Assembly: GCF_023167545.1 (NCBI RefSeq)
Contig: NZ_AP014647.1
Location: forward strand, 1,240,001 to 1,304,000
DNA from: Streptococcus constellatus subsp. constellatus
Lineage (GTDB): Bacteria; Bacillota; Bacilli; Lactobacillales; Streptococcaceae
Reading direction: 5' to 3'
DNA length: 64,000 bases
Shown in pieces: positions 10,636-21,545 of the stretch (position 1 is the stretch's first letter; the number at the start of each line of letters is the position of its first letter). The position numbers and the translations under genes are program-made. The notes below the pieces were generated by a model. It had not been told where the DNA came from. It saw nothing but the letters and a program-made list of their open reading frames with translations, and ran no database searches.

Positions 10636-10911
10636 TTTTACTCCTTTAATCAATCTGCTTCTAGTATACCATGATTTAGCAACTTTAGCACAAAAAATGA
10701 AACCACTTTCTTGTAAAATTATTATTTTTTACCAAAAATTCTAAAAGCCGAATATTCCTTTTTTCTTTATGATAAAATGTTAAAAATCCTTAATTTTTTT
10801 CTATTATAATTTGATATTTCAAATGAATGACCGAATAATCTTTTTTATTTAGTTTATCTTGTTGAAAAAATGATGAAGAGCTCTCTTGACTAAAAATAGC
10901 ATGTGAAAATC

Positions 10912-10940
10912 TTGCGACAAGCATTGTTTTGCGTTACAAT
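10912..10940 (+). promoter_or_regulatory. Promoter of mnmE
   Basis: TTGCGA (10912-10917), 17-base spacer, TACAAT (10935-10940), 40 bases upstream of the mnmE start. Confidence 0.6.
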
Positions 10941-10979
10941 GAATAGAGAGTACATTTGAATACATTATATAAGGAATAA

Positions 10980-12356
10980 ATGATGATTACCAAAGAATTT
11001 GATACGATTGCTGCTATCTCGACTCCTCTTGGTGAAGGAGCTATCGGCATTGTTAGACTAAGTGGAACAGAGAGCTTTGCGATTGCCCAAAAAATCTTCA
11101 AAGGAAAAGATTTAAGCAAGGTTGCCAGCCACACACTTAACTACGGTCACATTATAGACCCTCATTCAAACCAAGTGCTAGATGAGGTCATGATTGGAGC
11201 GATGCGTTCTCCCAAAACATTCACACGCGAAGATGTGATTGAGATTAACACTCACGGAGGGATTGCTGTGACTAACGGAATCCTTCAATTAGCTATTCGA
11301 GAAGGAGCCAGAATGGCAGATCCTGGTGAATTTACCAAGCGAGCCTTTCTCAATGGACGTGTAGATTTGACACAAGCTGAAGCGATCATGGACATTATCA
11401 GAGCAAAAACGGATAAAGCTATGAATATTGCCGTCAAGCAATTAGATGGGTCTCTATCCGATCTCATCAATAATATACGTCAAGAAATACTTAACACGCT
11501 GGCTCAAGTTGAAGTCAATATTGACTATCCAGAATATGATGATGTTGAGGAAATGACGGCCAAACTTCTGTGTGAAAAAACGGCTGACTTTGAAGAACTT
11601 TTAACTCAACTTTTAAAAACAGCACGCCGAGGTAAGATTCTACGTGAAGGAATTTCTACCGCTATTATCGGCCGCCCTAATGTTGGCAAATCTAGCCTAC
11701 TCAACAATCTTTTATGTGAGGATAAGGCTATTGTGACAGATATAGCTGGTACCACTCGTGACGTCATTGAAGAATATGTCAACATTAATGGCGTGCCATT
11801 AAAATTGATCGATACTGCCGGTATCCGTGATACAGATGATATTGTCGAACAAATCGGAGTAGAGCGATCCAAAAAAGCTCTCAAAGATGCTGATCTTGTA
11901 CTTCTTGTGCTAAATGCAAACGAGCCCTTAACAGAACAAGACCATAAACTTTTAGAAATCAGCCAAAACACCAATCGTATCTTGCTACTGAATAAGACAG
12001 ACTTGGACGAAAAGATTGAAACTACTCAACTCCCAGATGATTTTATCAAGATTTCGGCTCTTCAAAATCAAAATATTGATAAAATTGAAGAACGAATCAA
12101 TCAACTTTTCTTTGAAAATGCTGGCATTGCAGAACAAGACGCTACTTATCTCTCGAACTCTCGTCATATCTCTCTAATCGAAAAGGCCATCGAAAGTCTT
12201 CATGCTGTTAATGAGGGACTAGATTTGGGAATGCCGGTAGACTTAGTTCAAGTCGATCTAACTCAGACGTGGAGAATCCTCGGCGAAATCACAGGGGATG
12301 CAGCTCCTGATGAACTCATTACTCAGCTTTTCAGCCAATTTTGCTTGGGAAAATAA
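10980..12356 (+). CDS. mnmE: tRNA uridine-5-carboxymethylaminomethyl modification GTPase
   Basis: With MnmG it modifies U34 in the wobble position of several tRNAs. The N-terminal folate-binding domain ([21 protein letters not shown]) is followed by a helical domain holding an inserted G domain: [26 protein letters not shown]. The C-terminal CLGK supplies the catalytic-like Cys. Two ATGs occur in a row; with AAGGA upstream the second (10983) has the better spacing. 457-458 residues, normal. Confidence 0.96.
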   Translation: MMITKEFDTIAAISTPLGEGAIGIVRLSGTESFAIAQKIFKGKDLSKVASHTLNYGHIIDPHSNQVLDEVMIGAMRSPKTFTREDVIEINTHGGIAVTNGILQLAIREGARMADPGEFTKRAFLNGRVDLTQAEAIMDIIRAKTDKAMNIAVKQLDGSLSDLINNIRQEILNTLAQVEVNIDYPEYDDVEEMTAKLLCEKTADFEELLTQLLKTARRGKILREGISTAIIGRPNVGKSSLLNNLLCEDKAIVTDIAGTTRDVIEEYVNINGVPLKLIDTAGIRDTDDIVEQIGVERSKKALKDADLVLLVLNANEPLTEQDHKLLEISQNTNRILLLNKTDLDEKIETTQLPDDFIKISALQNQNIDKIEERINQLFFENAGIAEQDATYLSNSRHISLIEKAIESLHAVNEGLDLGMPVDLVQVDLTQTWRILGEITGDAAPDELITQLFSQFCLGK

Positions 12357-12384
12357 CAAAAGATAAATTCAGTTGAAAACAATC

Positions 12385-12425
12385 AAACTCTATGATTTTT
12401 TCTGTAGAAGTCATAGAGTTTTTTA
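12385..12425 (+). terminator. Terminator of mnmE
   Basis: AAACTCTATGA (12385-12395) pairs with TCATAGAGTTT (12411-12421) followed by a T run. Confidence 0.85.
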
Positions 12426-12435
12426 TTGTGTTCAT

Positions 12436-12773
12436 AAAAAAGTCCCATAAGACCTATAATGAAAAGCGACAAAACCATCATTAGAAAGGCTCTTATGGAA
12501 CAATTAAATTTTATCACAACCTTACTCGGAATGAAAGACCCTAATATTACTATTTTGGATTATCTAGATGCTGGTACACATAAAGAAATCATCGCTAAGC
12601 TAGAAGCTACTAACAACCTTATCAAGGTTATCAAGCGCAACGCTTTTGACTTCCGAAACTTTGAAAACTTTAAAACTAGAATTCTCATCGCTTTAAATAT
12701 CAAAAAGGAGAGAACCAATTTGGTCCTCTCCAGGTTGTAACTTTTCGTCACCCACTACAGTTGACAAAGAGCC
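12436..12773 (+). mobile_element. Internally deleted ISL3-family insertion sequence
   Basis: The right end reads, inward, GGCTCTTTGTCAACTGTAGT, which is the terminal inverted repeat typical of streptococcal IS1167/IS1193-like elements as I know them. No matching left repeat is seen, so the left end is truncated. The transposase between is an N-terminus joined directly to a C-terminus. The element is about 340 bases instead of about 1.4 kb and cannot move on its own. Confidence 0.8.
12495..12740 (+). pseudogene. ISL3-family transposase with large internal deletion
   Basis: MEQLNFITTLLGMKDPN begins like ISL3 transposases and the frame ends FRNFENFKTRILIALNIKKE, the family's C-terminal end. The roughly 340 residues between, including the zinc-binding N-terminal domain and the DDE core, are missing; the join lies near KLEATNN. 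AAAGG precedes the ATG at 12495; an in-frame ATG also exists at 12459. The reading frame stays open, which suggests a clean in-frame deletion. Confidence 0.8.
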
Positions 12774-12935
12774 TATTTGTGTAAGGCTTCGATTGCCTCC
12801 GGAAAAGACATAACAACAGCTTATGCAGAATGTGGCTTTGGCAACTATTCCGGTTTTTACCGTACATTTAGAAAAGAATTTGAGATGTCACCCAATGAAT
12901 TTAAGAACTCCTCAGAGAAAATAAAATCCCGATAA
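12774..12935 (+). pseudogene. 3' end of an AraC-family regulator gene
   Basis: Starting at the IS right end the frame reads LCKASIASGKDITTAYAECG then FGNYSGFYRTFRKEFEMSPNEF and stops at 12933. This is the second helix-turn-helix of the AraC DNA-binding domain; the rest of the gene is gone, removed or displaced by the IS. It lies 17 bases from a convergent CPBP protease gene, so both may have arrived as one piece. Confidence 0.8.
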
Positions 12936-12952
12936 GTGGCAGTTTATGTGTA

Positions 12953-13804
12953 TTATCCCGGTACAGCCTTTGGTTTGCGTATAATTTTAACCCAGTAAAT
13001 CACTATCAGCAAAATAGATATAACAGTCACGGGCAGTCCCGCTTCAAAGCCGTATCTGCCTCCGTTCAATATGGTTTGATTCATGTCCGCCTCAGTGAGA
13101 AGTACGCTTGTAGGCTGTGCAAAGCCACTCACTATAATGCCGAAAACTGGTCCCAATATGAAATTCCATCCCGAATGAAATCCGCTCACCAGCCATACAT
13201 TGTCATAATAGTAGAATATAAGGCTTGCAAATGTTCCGATTAGAACGGTATTGATTAGGCTGATCGCGGAAGCACCTGAATTACTGATGTGTCCGAGTCC
13301 AAATATTATCGAATTGGAAATTATACCCGCAGCCATGCCCCACTTTACAGCAATCTGAGTAAACAACAGGCTTCTAAGCAAAAACTCTTCCATAAAGCCC
13401 TGAACTACAAATCCGGCAAGCAACATTAAGAAGACTGTTATGTTGAAGTTCTTATTGAACTGAAAGCTCACTCCGCCAAGCAGAATATTAATCCCCCACA
13501 CAATTGCCAGCATAACAAGAGAGACAAGCCAGCCGGCACAATATCTGAGTAAAAACTTTTCTTTACTCATTCCCAGAGATGCAAAGCTCCTTTTACCGAC
13601 CTTAACCATAAAGCCCACACAAACGGGCATTGCAGCGAAGTAGCCAGCAAGAACTCCTACGATTTGTTGACTGCCTCTGAATATAATCTGAAAAATAATC
13701 ATTACAGCAATATAAAGCAGATAGCAAAGTGCAAATGTCTTAAAACCTGCTCCCTCTGACTTTTTCAATTCAAGCATTGTGCTGTTAAGCTCTAATTTTC
13801 CCAT
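12953..13804 (-). CDS. CPBP family intramembrane metalloprotease
   Basis: A 283-residue polytopic membrane protein with the Abi/CPBP signature: MEEFLLRS (motif 1, Glu-Glu and Arg), FGLGH (motif 2 His) and HSGWNF (motif 3). In other systems such proteins process prenylated or peptide substrates or give bacteriocin self-immunity; the substrate here is unknown. Codon choice (GCC, CCG, CTT-rich in third positions) looks unlike the neighbours, and it lies next to an IS and an AraC fragment, which suggests transfer, perhaps from a clostridial-type donor. Confidence 0.85.
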   Translation of the reverse strand: MGKLELNSTMLELKKSEGAGFKTFALCYLLYIAVMIIFQIIFRGSQQIVGVLAGYFAAMPVCVGFMVKVGKRSFASLGMSKEKFLLRYCAGWLVSLVMLAIVWGINILLGGVSFQFNKNFNITVFLMLLAGFVVQGFMEEFLLRSLLFTQIAVKWGMAAGIISNSIIFGLGHISNSGASAISLINTVLIGTFASLIFYYYDNVWLVSGFHSGWNFILGPVFGIIVSGFAQPTSVLLTEADMNQTILNGGRYGFEAGLPVTVISILLIVIYWVKIIRKPKAVPG

Positions 13805-13969
13805 GTAAATTTACCTTTTCTTAATTATACATACTACTGCAATACAAACTAATTGACTGTACCAATATTCACAATAAAATATAGCAATCGTTATTAAATT
13901 GTTATGTTTTTATATATAGCACCACGGGTCAAAATATATATTTTTCATTCTCATCAGAATAAGTACAAC

Positions 13970-16900
13970 CTACGCTCTGATTGTCATAAATGGTGACCCC
14001 TCTGTATTATCAGTTGGATCCAAACTCCGTACTCTAAATAAATAATCTACTGAATAATAGCCATTATTACTAGCATTATAAGGATCCATTACATAGGTCA
14101 TTCCGTTGTTATAACCTTTCATGATTAATTCATGTGTGACAGGATAATTTGCAAACACACTAGTTCCTACTGCACCAAGCACATGGTGCCCCATAGCAAG
14201 TGCTTCTCGTACAGCTGCAGTTGATCCTAAAGTCTCTGTTTTTAGACCCCAATGCCGTGCTGCTAATACAATTCCGTGGCTCGTTGTTCCGTAACTTCTC
14301 TTATTAAATTCATTCGTAGAATGATAGAGATAATCGGCCACAGTCGTTGGCAAGACAGTCTGTCCTGTAATACCAGAAATTGCCATAGCGACTGTCGTTG
14401 GAACGCAGCCTGTTGCGGCAAACGTATAACCACCATAAGTTCGTCCTGCCCAACGACTATCACGTTGAGAATAATATGGCGTTTCATAGACTCTTTTGTT
14501 AACTTGAAGTTTAATCCCCCCCACACCAACTAATTGACCATCATTTTGGACATAATATAGATGGACATTGTATTCACCAGTGGAGTTTTTATGATTACTA
14601 GCATTGACAAATAATTTATAAGTTCCATCAGCTTGTTTTGTGGCTGTGTACCAACTAACATCATCTTGTCCATTGACACTAGACCAAGTTGGTAGTTTCA
14701 CTTCACGAACACCATTGGGACTGAAAACATTGGATACGACAACTTCAAAAGTTCCTGTGTTGGGATTGTTGTTTTGAATAGTGATTTTTCCAGTTGGTTT
14801 CAGCTTATCTGGAGAAATTGTGACATTGGTTGATGTACCACCTACTCCAATCAATGTTCCATTATTTTGAACATAGTATAAATGAACATAATATAAACCG
14901 GTCGAATATTTATGATCACTGGCTTTGACTGTGACTTTATAGGTTCCATTGACTTGCTTTGTAGCAGTGTACCAAATAATATCATCCTGCCCATTGACAC
15001 TAGACCAAATTGGAACACTAACTGCTTTCACTCCACCAGCCGGATTGGAAACTTCTGATACAATCACATCAAAGGTCCCAGTATCAGGATTATTATTGGC
15101 AATAGTAATTTTCCCTTGTGGTTTAGCAATGGAAACATTGGTTTTTGTTCCAGTCACACCCACCAATTTACCATTATTTTGGATATAATATAGATGAATA
15201 TTATACTCACCAACCGAGTTTTTGTGATTACTTGCCTTAACAGTCACCTTATAAGTTCCATTGGCTTGCTTAGCTGCCGTATACCAGATAATATCATCTT
15301 GTCCATTGACACTAGACCAAATTGGTAACTTGACTTCGCGTACACCGTAAGGATTAGAAACATTGGACACGATAACATCAAAGGTTCCAGTATCAGGATT
15401 ATTGTTTTGAATGGTAATTTGTCCTTGTGGCTTAGCTAAAGAAACAACTGTTTGTGTCCCTGCTACACCTACTAATTTACCATCATCTTGTACATAATAA
15501 AGATGAACATTGTATATGCCTGTTGAATATTTATGATCACTAGCTTTAACCGTTACCTTATAGGTTCCATCTGCTTGCTTTTTAGCAGTATACCAGATAA
15601 TGTCATCTTGACCATCTACATTAGACCAAGTCGGTAATTTTACCTCGCGAACACCATCTGGGCTGGAAACACCTGATACAATCACATCAAAGGTTCCTGC
15701 ATTCGGATTATTATTCGTAATTGTCAAAGTACCTTTAGGACGAGCCATCGAAACAGTTGTCGTTGTTCCAGTCACTCCTACTAACTGACCATCATGTTGA
15801 ACATAATATAGATGAATATTATATTCACCTGTGGATCGTTTATGATCAGTTGCTTTAACAGTCACCTTATAAGTTCCATCAGCTTGTCTAGCAGCTGTAT
15901 ACCAAATAATATCATCCTGTCCACCATCACTAGACCAAACTGGAACACTAACTGTCTTCACTCCACCAGCTGGATTGGAAACTTCTGAAACAATCACATC
16001 AAAGGTTCCTGTTTCAGGATTATTATTAGCAATAGTAATTTTCCCTTGTGGTTTAGCAATAGAAACATTGGTTTTCGTTCCACCTACACCAATTAATTGA
16101 CCATCATTTTGAACATAGTAAAGATGGATATTATACTCACCAACCGAGTTTTTGTGATTACTTGCCTTGACCGTTACCTTATAAGTTCCATCAGATTGTC
16201 TAGCAGCTGTATACCAAATAATATCATCCTGTCCATTGACACTAGACCAAATTGGCACACTGACTGTCTTCACTCCACCAGCTGGATTAGAAACACCTGA
16301 TACAATCACATCAAAGGTTCCTGTATTGGGATTGTTGTTTTGAATGGTAATTGTTCCTTTGGGCTTACCAATGGATACAGTTGTTTTCGTTCCAGTCACA
16401 CCAATTAATTGACCATCATTTTGAACATAGTAAAGATGGATATTATACTCACCAACCGAGTTTTTGTGATTACTTGCCTTAACCGTTACTTTATAAGTTC
16501 CATCAGATTGTCTAGCAGCTGTATACCAAATAATATCATCTTGACCATTGACACTGGACCAAATTGGCACTTTCACTTCACGAACGCCATAAGGTGCACC
16601 GACATTTGAGACAATCACATCAAAAGTTCCTGTTTCAGGATTATTATTGGCAATAGTAATCGTTCCGGATAAAGCATCTTTTGCAATAGGTGCATTACCA
16701 GTAAAACGTCCAGTATAATCCACGCTTTGATCAAACACGTGGCGGCCAGGTAGCAACTCAGCTTGCGAAGTAAACTGCCAAGCCCCTGCTTCACTATTAT
16801 ATTTCAATGTTTTTGCATCATCAGCACTTAATTTTGAAGTTGGATATTGCGCTACCCAGAAATTCTCTAAACCAAATCTCTCTGTTTGGATTGGTCCTTT

Positions 16901-17722
16901 CGTTCTGAGATTGTTTCGATCAAGCCAACTTGCACTTGTATAGTACATCAAATTGGAAAAACCCATACGCCGCATTTCATCCGCCCAAGCTTGAGTGCTT
17001 GTATTGATATTCGAAAGCATATCGGAATCTTCAATATCATTTACCATAACAGTTGATGACGGAAGATTTAATCTCCTTGCTTCCTCTGCAAAATAGCGCG
17101 CTTCTGCTCTTGCTTCTGCTTCATTAGTATAGTGAGAAAAAGCATAAGCTGAGACTTGCATACCCGCAGCTTGTGCATTTTGTGCTTGAGAAATTGCATA
17201 AGGATTTTTATAGCTCGTTCCTTCTGTTAGTTTAACAACAACGCCACTTACTCCTTTTTCAGCTAAGCGCTGATAATCTTCTTTGCTGATGTGACCATTA
17301 TGACTACTGACATCTACAAAAGTTGATTTTTTCACTTGTGCATCAGTATTACTCCTAGCTGTTGCTTGATTATTTTGCGCAGCAAAAAAAGTTGATTTAT
17401 TGTCTTTTTTAGTCTCATTTGCAACTACTGGATTTTCTTTCACAACTGATTTTTCTTTAGACGCTTTAGCCTCAGTTAAAGCAGTCGAAGAATCAGTTAC
17501 TTCATTTTCAGATGAAGAAGATGAAGTTACTTGATTTACTGGAGATGTATGAGTAGCTTCTTTTGTTTGGAATTTAGGTGAAGAATCAGCTTCTTGTTTA
17601 TTGAGCTCTACTGTTGTTTCTGAAGTAGAAGCTTTTACGGATTCAGCGGCAAAAACTTGATGCGAACTAGCTGCAATTAAAATAGCTGTGCTTGTTAAAT
17701 AAAATAAACTTTTCTTTCTCAC
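13970..17722 (-). CDS. Secreted cell-wall hydrolase: GH25 muramidase, seven Bsp-type repeats, C39-like peptidase
   Basis: I start at the GTG at 17722 (VRKKSLFYLTSTAIL) because GGAGAA lies 5 bases upstream and a classic signal peptide follows, ending near HQVFAAES; the open frame upstream to 17776 has no such signal. Residues about 30-130 are a Ser/Thr-rich linker. Residues about 137-335 form a GH25 muramidase (FVDVSSHNG, NDIEDSDM). Seven repeats of about 103 residues follow (about 350-1075). The last 170 residues form a papain-like C39 peptidase with TGCVPTT (Cys), THELIMKGY (His) and DPYNAS (Asp). There is no LPXTG anchor. Predicted 1250 residues, exported and acting on peptidoglycan; the role of the peptidase is inferred. 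Confidence 0.9.
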   Translation of the reverse strand: MRKKSLFYLTSTAILIAASSHQVFAAESVKASTSETTVELNKQEADSSPKFQTKEATHTSPVNQVTSSSSSENEVTDSSTALTEAKASKEKSVVKENPVVANETKKDNKSTFFAAQNNQATARSNTDAQVKKSTFVDVSSHNGHISKEDYQRLAEKGVSGVVVKLTEGTSYKNPYAISQAQNAQAAGMQVSAYAFSHYTNEAEARAEARYFAEEARRLNLPSSTVMVNDIEDSDMLSNINTSTQAWADEMRRMGFSNLMYYTSASWLDRNNLRTKGPIQTERFGLENFWVAQYPTSKLSADDAKTLKYNSEAGAWQFTSQAELLPGRHVFDQSVDYTGRFTGNAPIAKDALSGTITIANNNPETGTFDVIVSNVGAPYGVREVKVPIWSSVNGQDDIIWYTAARQSDGTYKVTVKASNHKNSVGEYNIHLYYVQNDGQLIGVTGTKTTVSIGKPKGTITIQNNNPNTGTFDVIVSGVSNPAGGVKTVSVPIWSSVNGQDDIIWYTAARQSDGTYKVTVKASNHKNSVGEYNIHLYYVQNDGQLIGVGGTKTNVSIAKPQGKITIANNNPETGTFDVIVSEVSNPAGGVKTVSVPVWSSDGGQDDIIWYTAARQADGTYKVTVKATDHKRSTGEYNIHLYYVQHDGQLVGVTGTTTTVSMARPKGTLTITNNNPNAGTFDVIVSGVSSPDGVREVKLPTWSNVDGQDDIIWYTAKKQADGTYKVTVKASDHKYSTGIYNVHLYYVQDDGKLVGVAGTQTVVSLAKPQGQITIQNNNPDTGTFDVIVSNVSNPYGVREVKLPIWSSVNGQDDIIWYTAAKQANGTYKVTVKASNHKNSVGEYNIHLYYIQNNGKLVGVTGTKTNVSIAKPQGKITIANNNPDTGTFDVIVSEVSNPAGGVKAVSVPIWSSVNGQDDIIWYTATKQVNGTYKVTVKASDHKYSTGLYYVHLYYVQNNGTLIGVGGTSTNVTISPDKLKPTGKITIQNNNPNTGTFEVVVSNVFSPNGVREVKLPTWSSVNGQDDVSWYTATKQADGTYKLFVNASNHKNSTGEYNVHLYYVQNDGQLVGVGGIKLQVNKRVYETPYYSQRDSRWAGRTYGGYTFAATGCVPTTVAMAISGITGQTVLPTTVADYLYHSTNEFNKRSYGTTSHGIVLAARHWGLKTETLGSTAAVREALAMGHHVLGAVGTSVFANYPVTHELIMKGYNNGMTYVMDPYNASNNGYYSVDYLFRVRSLDPTDNTEGSPFMTIRA
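14500..16668 (-). repeat. Seven tandem Bsp-like repeats inside the GH25/C39 protein
   Basis: Seven units of about 310 bases, each beginning G-x-I-T-I-x-NNNP-x-x-GTF and containing GQDDIIWYTA and YNIHLYYVQ. They match the GBS Bsp-like repeat type. Neighbouring units are nearly identical over long stretches, so recombination could change the copy number. Confidence 0.9.
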
Positions 17723-17788
17723 TTTTGTTCTCCATTTTAAAATCAGCCTGCTATAAAAGTCTAGCAAGCTGATCACTTTTTATAAGAA

Positions 17789-18571
<783 letters not shown>

Positions 18572-18633
18572 TTACATCTATCATTTTACCATAATTTAAT
18601 AGAGAAATAAAGACTGAGTCTAATGAAATCATA

Positions 18634-18661
18634 AAAAAGAAAGCCCCGCAATAGCGGAGCT
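18634..18661 (-). terminator. Terminator of tuf
   Basis: On the minus strand AGCTCCGC, loop TATT, GCGGGGCT, then TTCTTTTTT. GC-rich 8-bp stem with a U tract, just downstream of tuf. Confidence 0.9.
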
Positions 18662-18703
18662 CGTTTGTCTGACTTTAATTGTTCATCTGGGAACTTAACT
18701 GAA

Positions 18704-19900
18704 TTAAGCTTCGATTTCTGTAACCATACCTGAACCTACAGTACGTCCACCTTCACGGATAGAGAATGTAGTTCCTTGTTCTACGGCAATTGGGTGGATC
18801 AACTCAACATCAATTGTTACGTTATCACCAGGCATTACCATTTCAGTACCTGCAGGAAGTTCGATTGAACCTGTAACGTCTGTAGTACGGAAGTAGAATT
18901 GAGGACGGTAGTTGTTGAAGAATGGAGTATGACGTCCACCTTCTTCTTTAGTAAGGATGTAAACTTCACCTTTGAATTTAGTGTGTGGATGAATTGAACC
19001 TGGTTTAGCAAGAACTTGTCCACGTTCGATTTCGTCACGTTGGATACCACGAAGAAGAACCCCTACGTTATCTCCAGCAAGACCTTCGTCCAATTGTTTA
19101 CGGAACATTTCAACACCAGTAACAACTGCTTTTTGGATTTCGTCACGAATACCAACAATTTCAACTTCATCATTGACTTTAACAGTACCACGGTCGATAC
19201 GTCCTGAAGCAACAGTACCACGTCCAGTGATTGAGAATACATCTTCGACTGGAAGAAGAAGTGGTTTGTCAGTGTCACGTTCTGGTTCTGGAATGTATTC
19301 ATCAACAGTATCCATCAATTCCATGATGATGTCTTCATATTTTTCATCACCTTCAAGAGCTTTAAGAGCTGAACCTTGGATAACTGGGATTTCATCACCT
19401 GGGAAATCGTATTCTGAAAGAAGGTCACGGATTTCCATTTCAACCAATTCAAGCAATTCTTCATCGTCAACCAAGTCAACTTTGTTCATGAAGACGATAA
19501 GGTATTTAACACCTACTTGACGTGAAAGAAGGATATGTTCACGAGTTTGAGGCATTGGTCCATCAGTTGAAGCTACTACGAGGATAGCTCCGTCCATTTG
19601 AGCAGCACCAGTAATCATGTTTTTAACGTAGTCCGCGTGTCCTGGAGCATCGATGTGAGCATAGTGACGTTTAGCAGTTTCATACTCAACGTGTGCAGTG
19701 TTGATAGTGATTCCGCGTTCGCGTTCTTCTGGAGCAGCATCAATAGATGAATAATCTTTTGGTTGGTTAACTGAACTTGGAAGACGACGTGCAAGTACAG
19801 TCGTGATAGCTGCAGTTAGGGTAGTTTTACCATGGTCAACGTGTCCGATTGTACCGATGTTAACGTGTGGTTTACTACGATCGTATTTTTCTTTTGCCAT
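18704..19900 (-). CDS. tuf: Translation elongation factor Tu
   Basis: Delivers aminoacyl-tRNA to the ribosome. [14 protein letters not shown] start, GHVDHGKTT (P loop), DAPGHADY and NKVDLVDD are the GTPase motifs; domains 2 and 3 follow, ending [10 protein letters not shown] start at 19900 (398 residues) after GGAGG; the longer frame to 19918 crosses that site. Monocistronic with its own promoter and terminator. Confidence 0.98.
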   Translation of the reverse strand: MAKEKYDRSKPHVNIGTIGHVDHGKTTLTAAITTVLARRLPSSVNQPKDYSSIDAAPEERERGITINTAHVEYETAKRHYAHIDAPGHADYVKNMITGAAQMDGAILVVASTDGPMPQTREHILLSRQVGVKYLIVFMNKVDLVDDEELLELVEMEIRDLLSEYDFPGDEIPVIQGSALKALEGDEKYEDIIMELMDTVDEYIPEPERDTDKPLLLPVEDVFSITGRGTVASGRIDRGTVKVNDEVEIVGIRDEIQKAVVTGVEMFRKQLDEGLAGDNVGVLLRGIQRDEIERGQVLAKPGSIHPHTKFKGEVYILTKEEGGRHTPFFNNYRPQFYFRTTDVTGSIELPAGTEMVMPGDNVTIDVELIHPIAVEQGTTFSIREGGRTVGSGMVTEIEA

Positions 19901-19971
19901 TTGAGTAAAAGCCTCCAATAAAATATATTTTATAGATAGACAGTAGGCAATACAGTCTAACTTTCTTTATT

Positions 19972-19999
19972 ATTTTATCAAATTTTCTTCAAATTGCAA
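19972..19999 (-). promoter_or_regulatory. Promoter of tuf
   Basis: Minus strand TTGCAA (19994-19999), 16-base spacer, TAAAAT (19972-19977), about 70 bases before the start codon. Confidence 0.55.
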
Positions 20000-20023
20000 G
20001 TGTTTTACGCCTTTTTTATCAAT

Positions 20024-21088
20024 TTATTCTTTGTCCAACTTGTAGTATGGTTGATTTGGTATAGAAGCTCCAATGCTTGATGCATAAATCCACTCCTTAC
20101 CTTCCAACTGTGCAAAATTTTCAGCTTTTCCTGTTAGGATAACGCCTGAGAATTCTAATTTTTCTAAGTCTTCTTTCTTAGACAAGTCTAGCTTACCAAA
20201 TTTTTTCAAGTAAGTTTTAATGTCATCTGACGGAGTTACATTATTGTAGGTACTTTTTCCAATGTCAGTCGCAATATATTTTTTTAAATTAACCAAGAAT
20301 CCATCTACATCTTTCATTTGGGCAAGTCTGTTACTCAGTCTCTCTCCTTCTTTGAGATTTTTAATAGCTTCTTCTGCTTCCTTTTTATGAACATATTCTT
20401 TTTTCGTTAGATAATCTGGACTCGTGCCGTATAGATTACTTGGTTGCCACCAACTTGGATCACCTGTTGAATTTGTACCAATCCAATACCAATTGGTTTT
20501 AAGATTCTTAGGAATCATTGCTCGAATTTCTTTTAAACTATATGGTTTATCAAAAGTCAGTGCTACCTCTACTAATTGATTTTGCATATCTTTTACGTAA
20601 GGAAGCTCTTTAGTTGGTTCATGGACAGATTCTCCTTTCTCCTCTTTCACATTTTTATTGTAGAATTGTGGCACTTTTTGGTTATTTTCTATTTGAATAG
20701 TTGCCCCAGATTCTGTATATCTGCCAGAATTTGCATGAAAATGGATTCCTCGATTGATATTAAAAATTCCAAAATCTGCCTTATATTCACCATAGTCGAG
20801 TGGAATTCCATAAATATCTTTAGCTTGTCTACCTTTAATACCACCATGGAGCATGTCCCCACCATTAGCAGACCAGGTATAAGTTTCAATATTAGGAAAG
20901 GCAACGCTTTCAACTAGTTGTACCTCATTGACTACCTTCCAAGCTTGGTTGCTGATGAGTTTTCCCGTAATCATACGAGCACCAATATATATTCCAAAAA
21001 ATACTACCACTACTGTTGTTGACCAGAGAATAATTCGCTTTCTATTTCTCTTTTTGTTTTTCTTTGCAACGATTTCAAAAGTTTCCAT
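20024..21088 (-). CDS. Membrane anti-sigma factor with sigma-regulator C-terminal domain
   Basis: 354 residues: a basic cytoplasmic N-terminus (KKNKKRNRKR), one membrane helix at about residues 19-40 (ILWSTTVVVVFFGIYIGARM) and a large extracellular domain of the type annotated as sigma factor regulator C-terminal domain. It overlaps the ECF sigma gene by 14 bases, the usual arrangement for a sigma factor and its cognate anti-sigma. The signal sensed is unknown. AAGGAT precedes the ATG. Confidence 0.8.
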   Translation of the reverse strand: METFEIVAKKNKKRNRKRIILWSTTVVVVFFGIYIGARMITGKLISNQAWKVVNEVQLVESVAFPNIETYTWSANGGDMLHGGIKGRQAKDIYGIPLDYGEYKADFGIFNINRGIHFHANSGRYTESGATIQIENNQKVPQFYNKNVKEEKGESVHEPTKELPYVKDMQNQLVEVALTFDKPYSLKEIRAMIPKNLKTNWYWIGTNSTGDPSWWQPSNLYGTSPDYLTKKEYVHKKEAEEAIKNLKEGERLSNRLAQMKDVDGFLVNLKKYIATDIGKSTYNNVTPSDDIKTYLKKFGKLDLSKKEDLEKLEFSGVILTGKAENFAQLEGKEWIYASSIGASIPNQPYYKLDKE

Positions 21089-21545
21089 GATAATATCCTT
21101 TCTTTTCCAAAACCTGTCGAAGTTTCTTTCGACTGCGCATGAGCTGAACCTTGACTTTGCTTTTAGAATAATGAAGCACTTCTGCTATTTCGCCTGTTGA
21201 GAACCCTTGAAAATAATAAAGATCCAACATGATTTTATCCCGCATTGGCAACTTTTCCACCTCCTCCATGAGAAAGTCGTAGTCTGATCCTTCAACAATC
21301 AATTGATTTCCCTTTGTAAAAAAATCTCGTCTCAGGATTTCCATATAATGCTTATCACGCCGGTATTTATCAATATAACGGCGAATAGACACACGATACA
21401 TCCAAGCTCGCATTTTTTCAGCAGGGATGACAAAATCAGACTCTAGCATTTTGATAAAAACATCTTGAACAACATCTTCTGCTTGCTCTTTTGGAACGCC
21501 TGAGCCTTGCAGATAATAGACGATTTCTTTCGCAAAGGCAATCAA
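21075..21545 (-). CDS. ECF-type RNA polymerase sigma factor
   Basis: 156 residues with a sigma-70 region 2 (EQAEDVVQDVFIKML, AWMYRVSIRRYID) and region 4 (LPMRDKIMLDLYYFQGFS, EIAEVLHYSKSKVKVQL). It should direct transcription of a small regulon controlled by the membrane protein encoded next. The only usual start codon in frame is the TTG at 21545, which has no Shine-Dalgarno sequence. An excellent AAGGAAGGGGG lies 36 bases upstream next to an ATG (21580) in another frame, so the true N-terminus may be longer (see findings). Confidence 0.85.
   Translation of the reverse strand: MIAFAKEIVYYLQGSGVPKEQAEDVVQDVFIKMLESDFVIPAEKMRAWMYRVSIRRYIDKYRRDKHYMEILRRDFFTKGNQLIVEGSDYDFLMEEVEKLPMRDKIMLDLYYFQGFSTGEIAEVLHYSKSKVKVQLMRSRKKLRQVLEKKGYYHGNF

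Noticed and set aside
13805..13969. Terminator or promoter element between the CPBP and GH25/C39 genes
   Set aside because: AT-rich with no convincing stem or -35/-10 pair; nothing reported.
14500..16668. DNA-level repeats as a mobile element or CRISPR-like array
   Set aside because: The 310-base units are in frame and encode protein repeats; the opposite-strand frames there are shadows.
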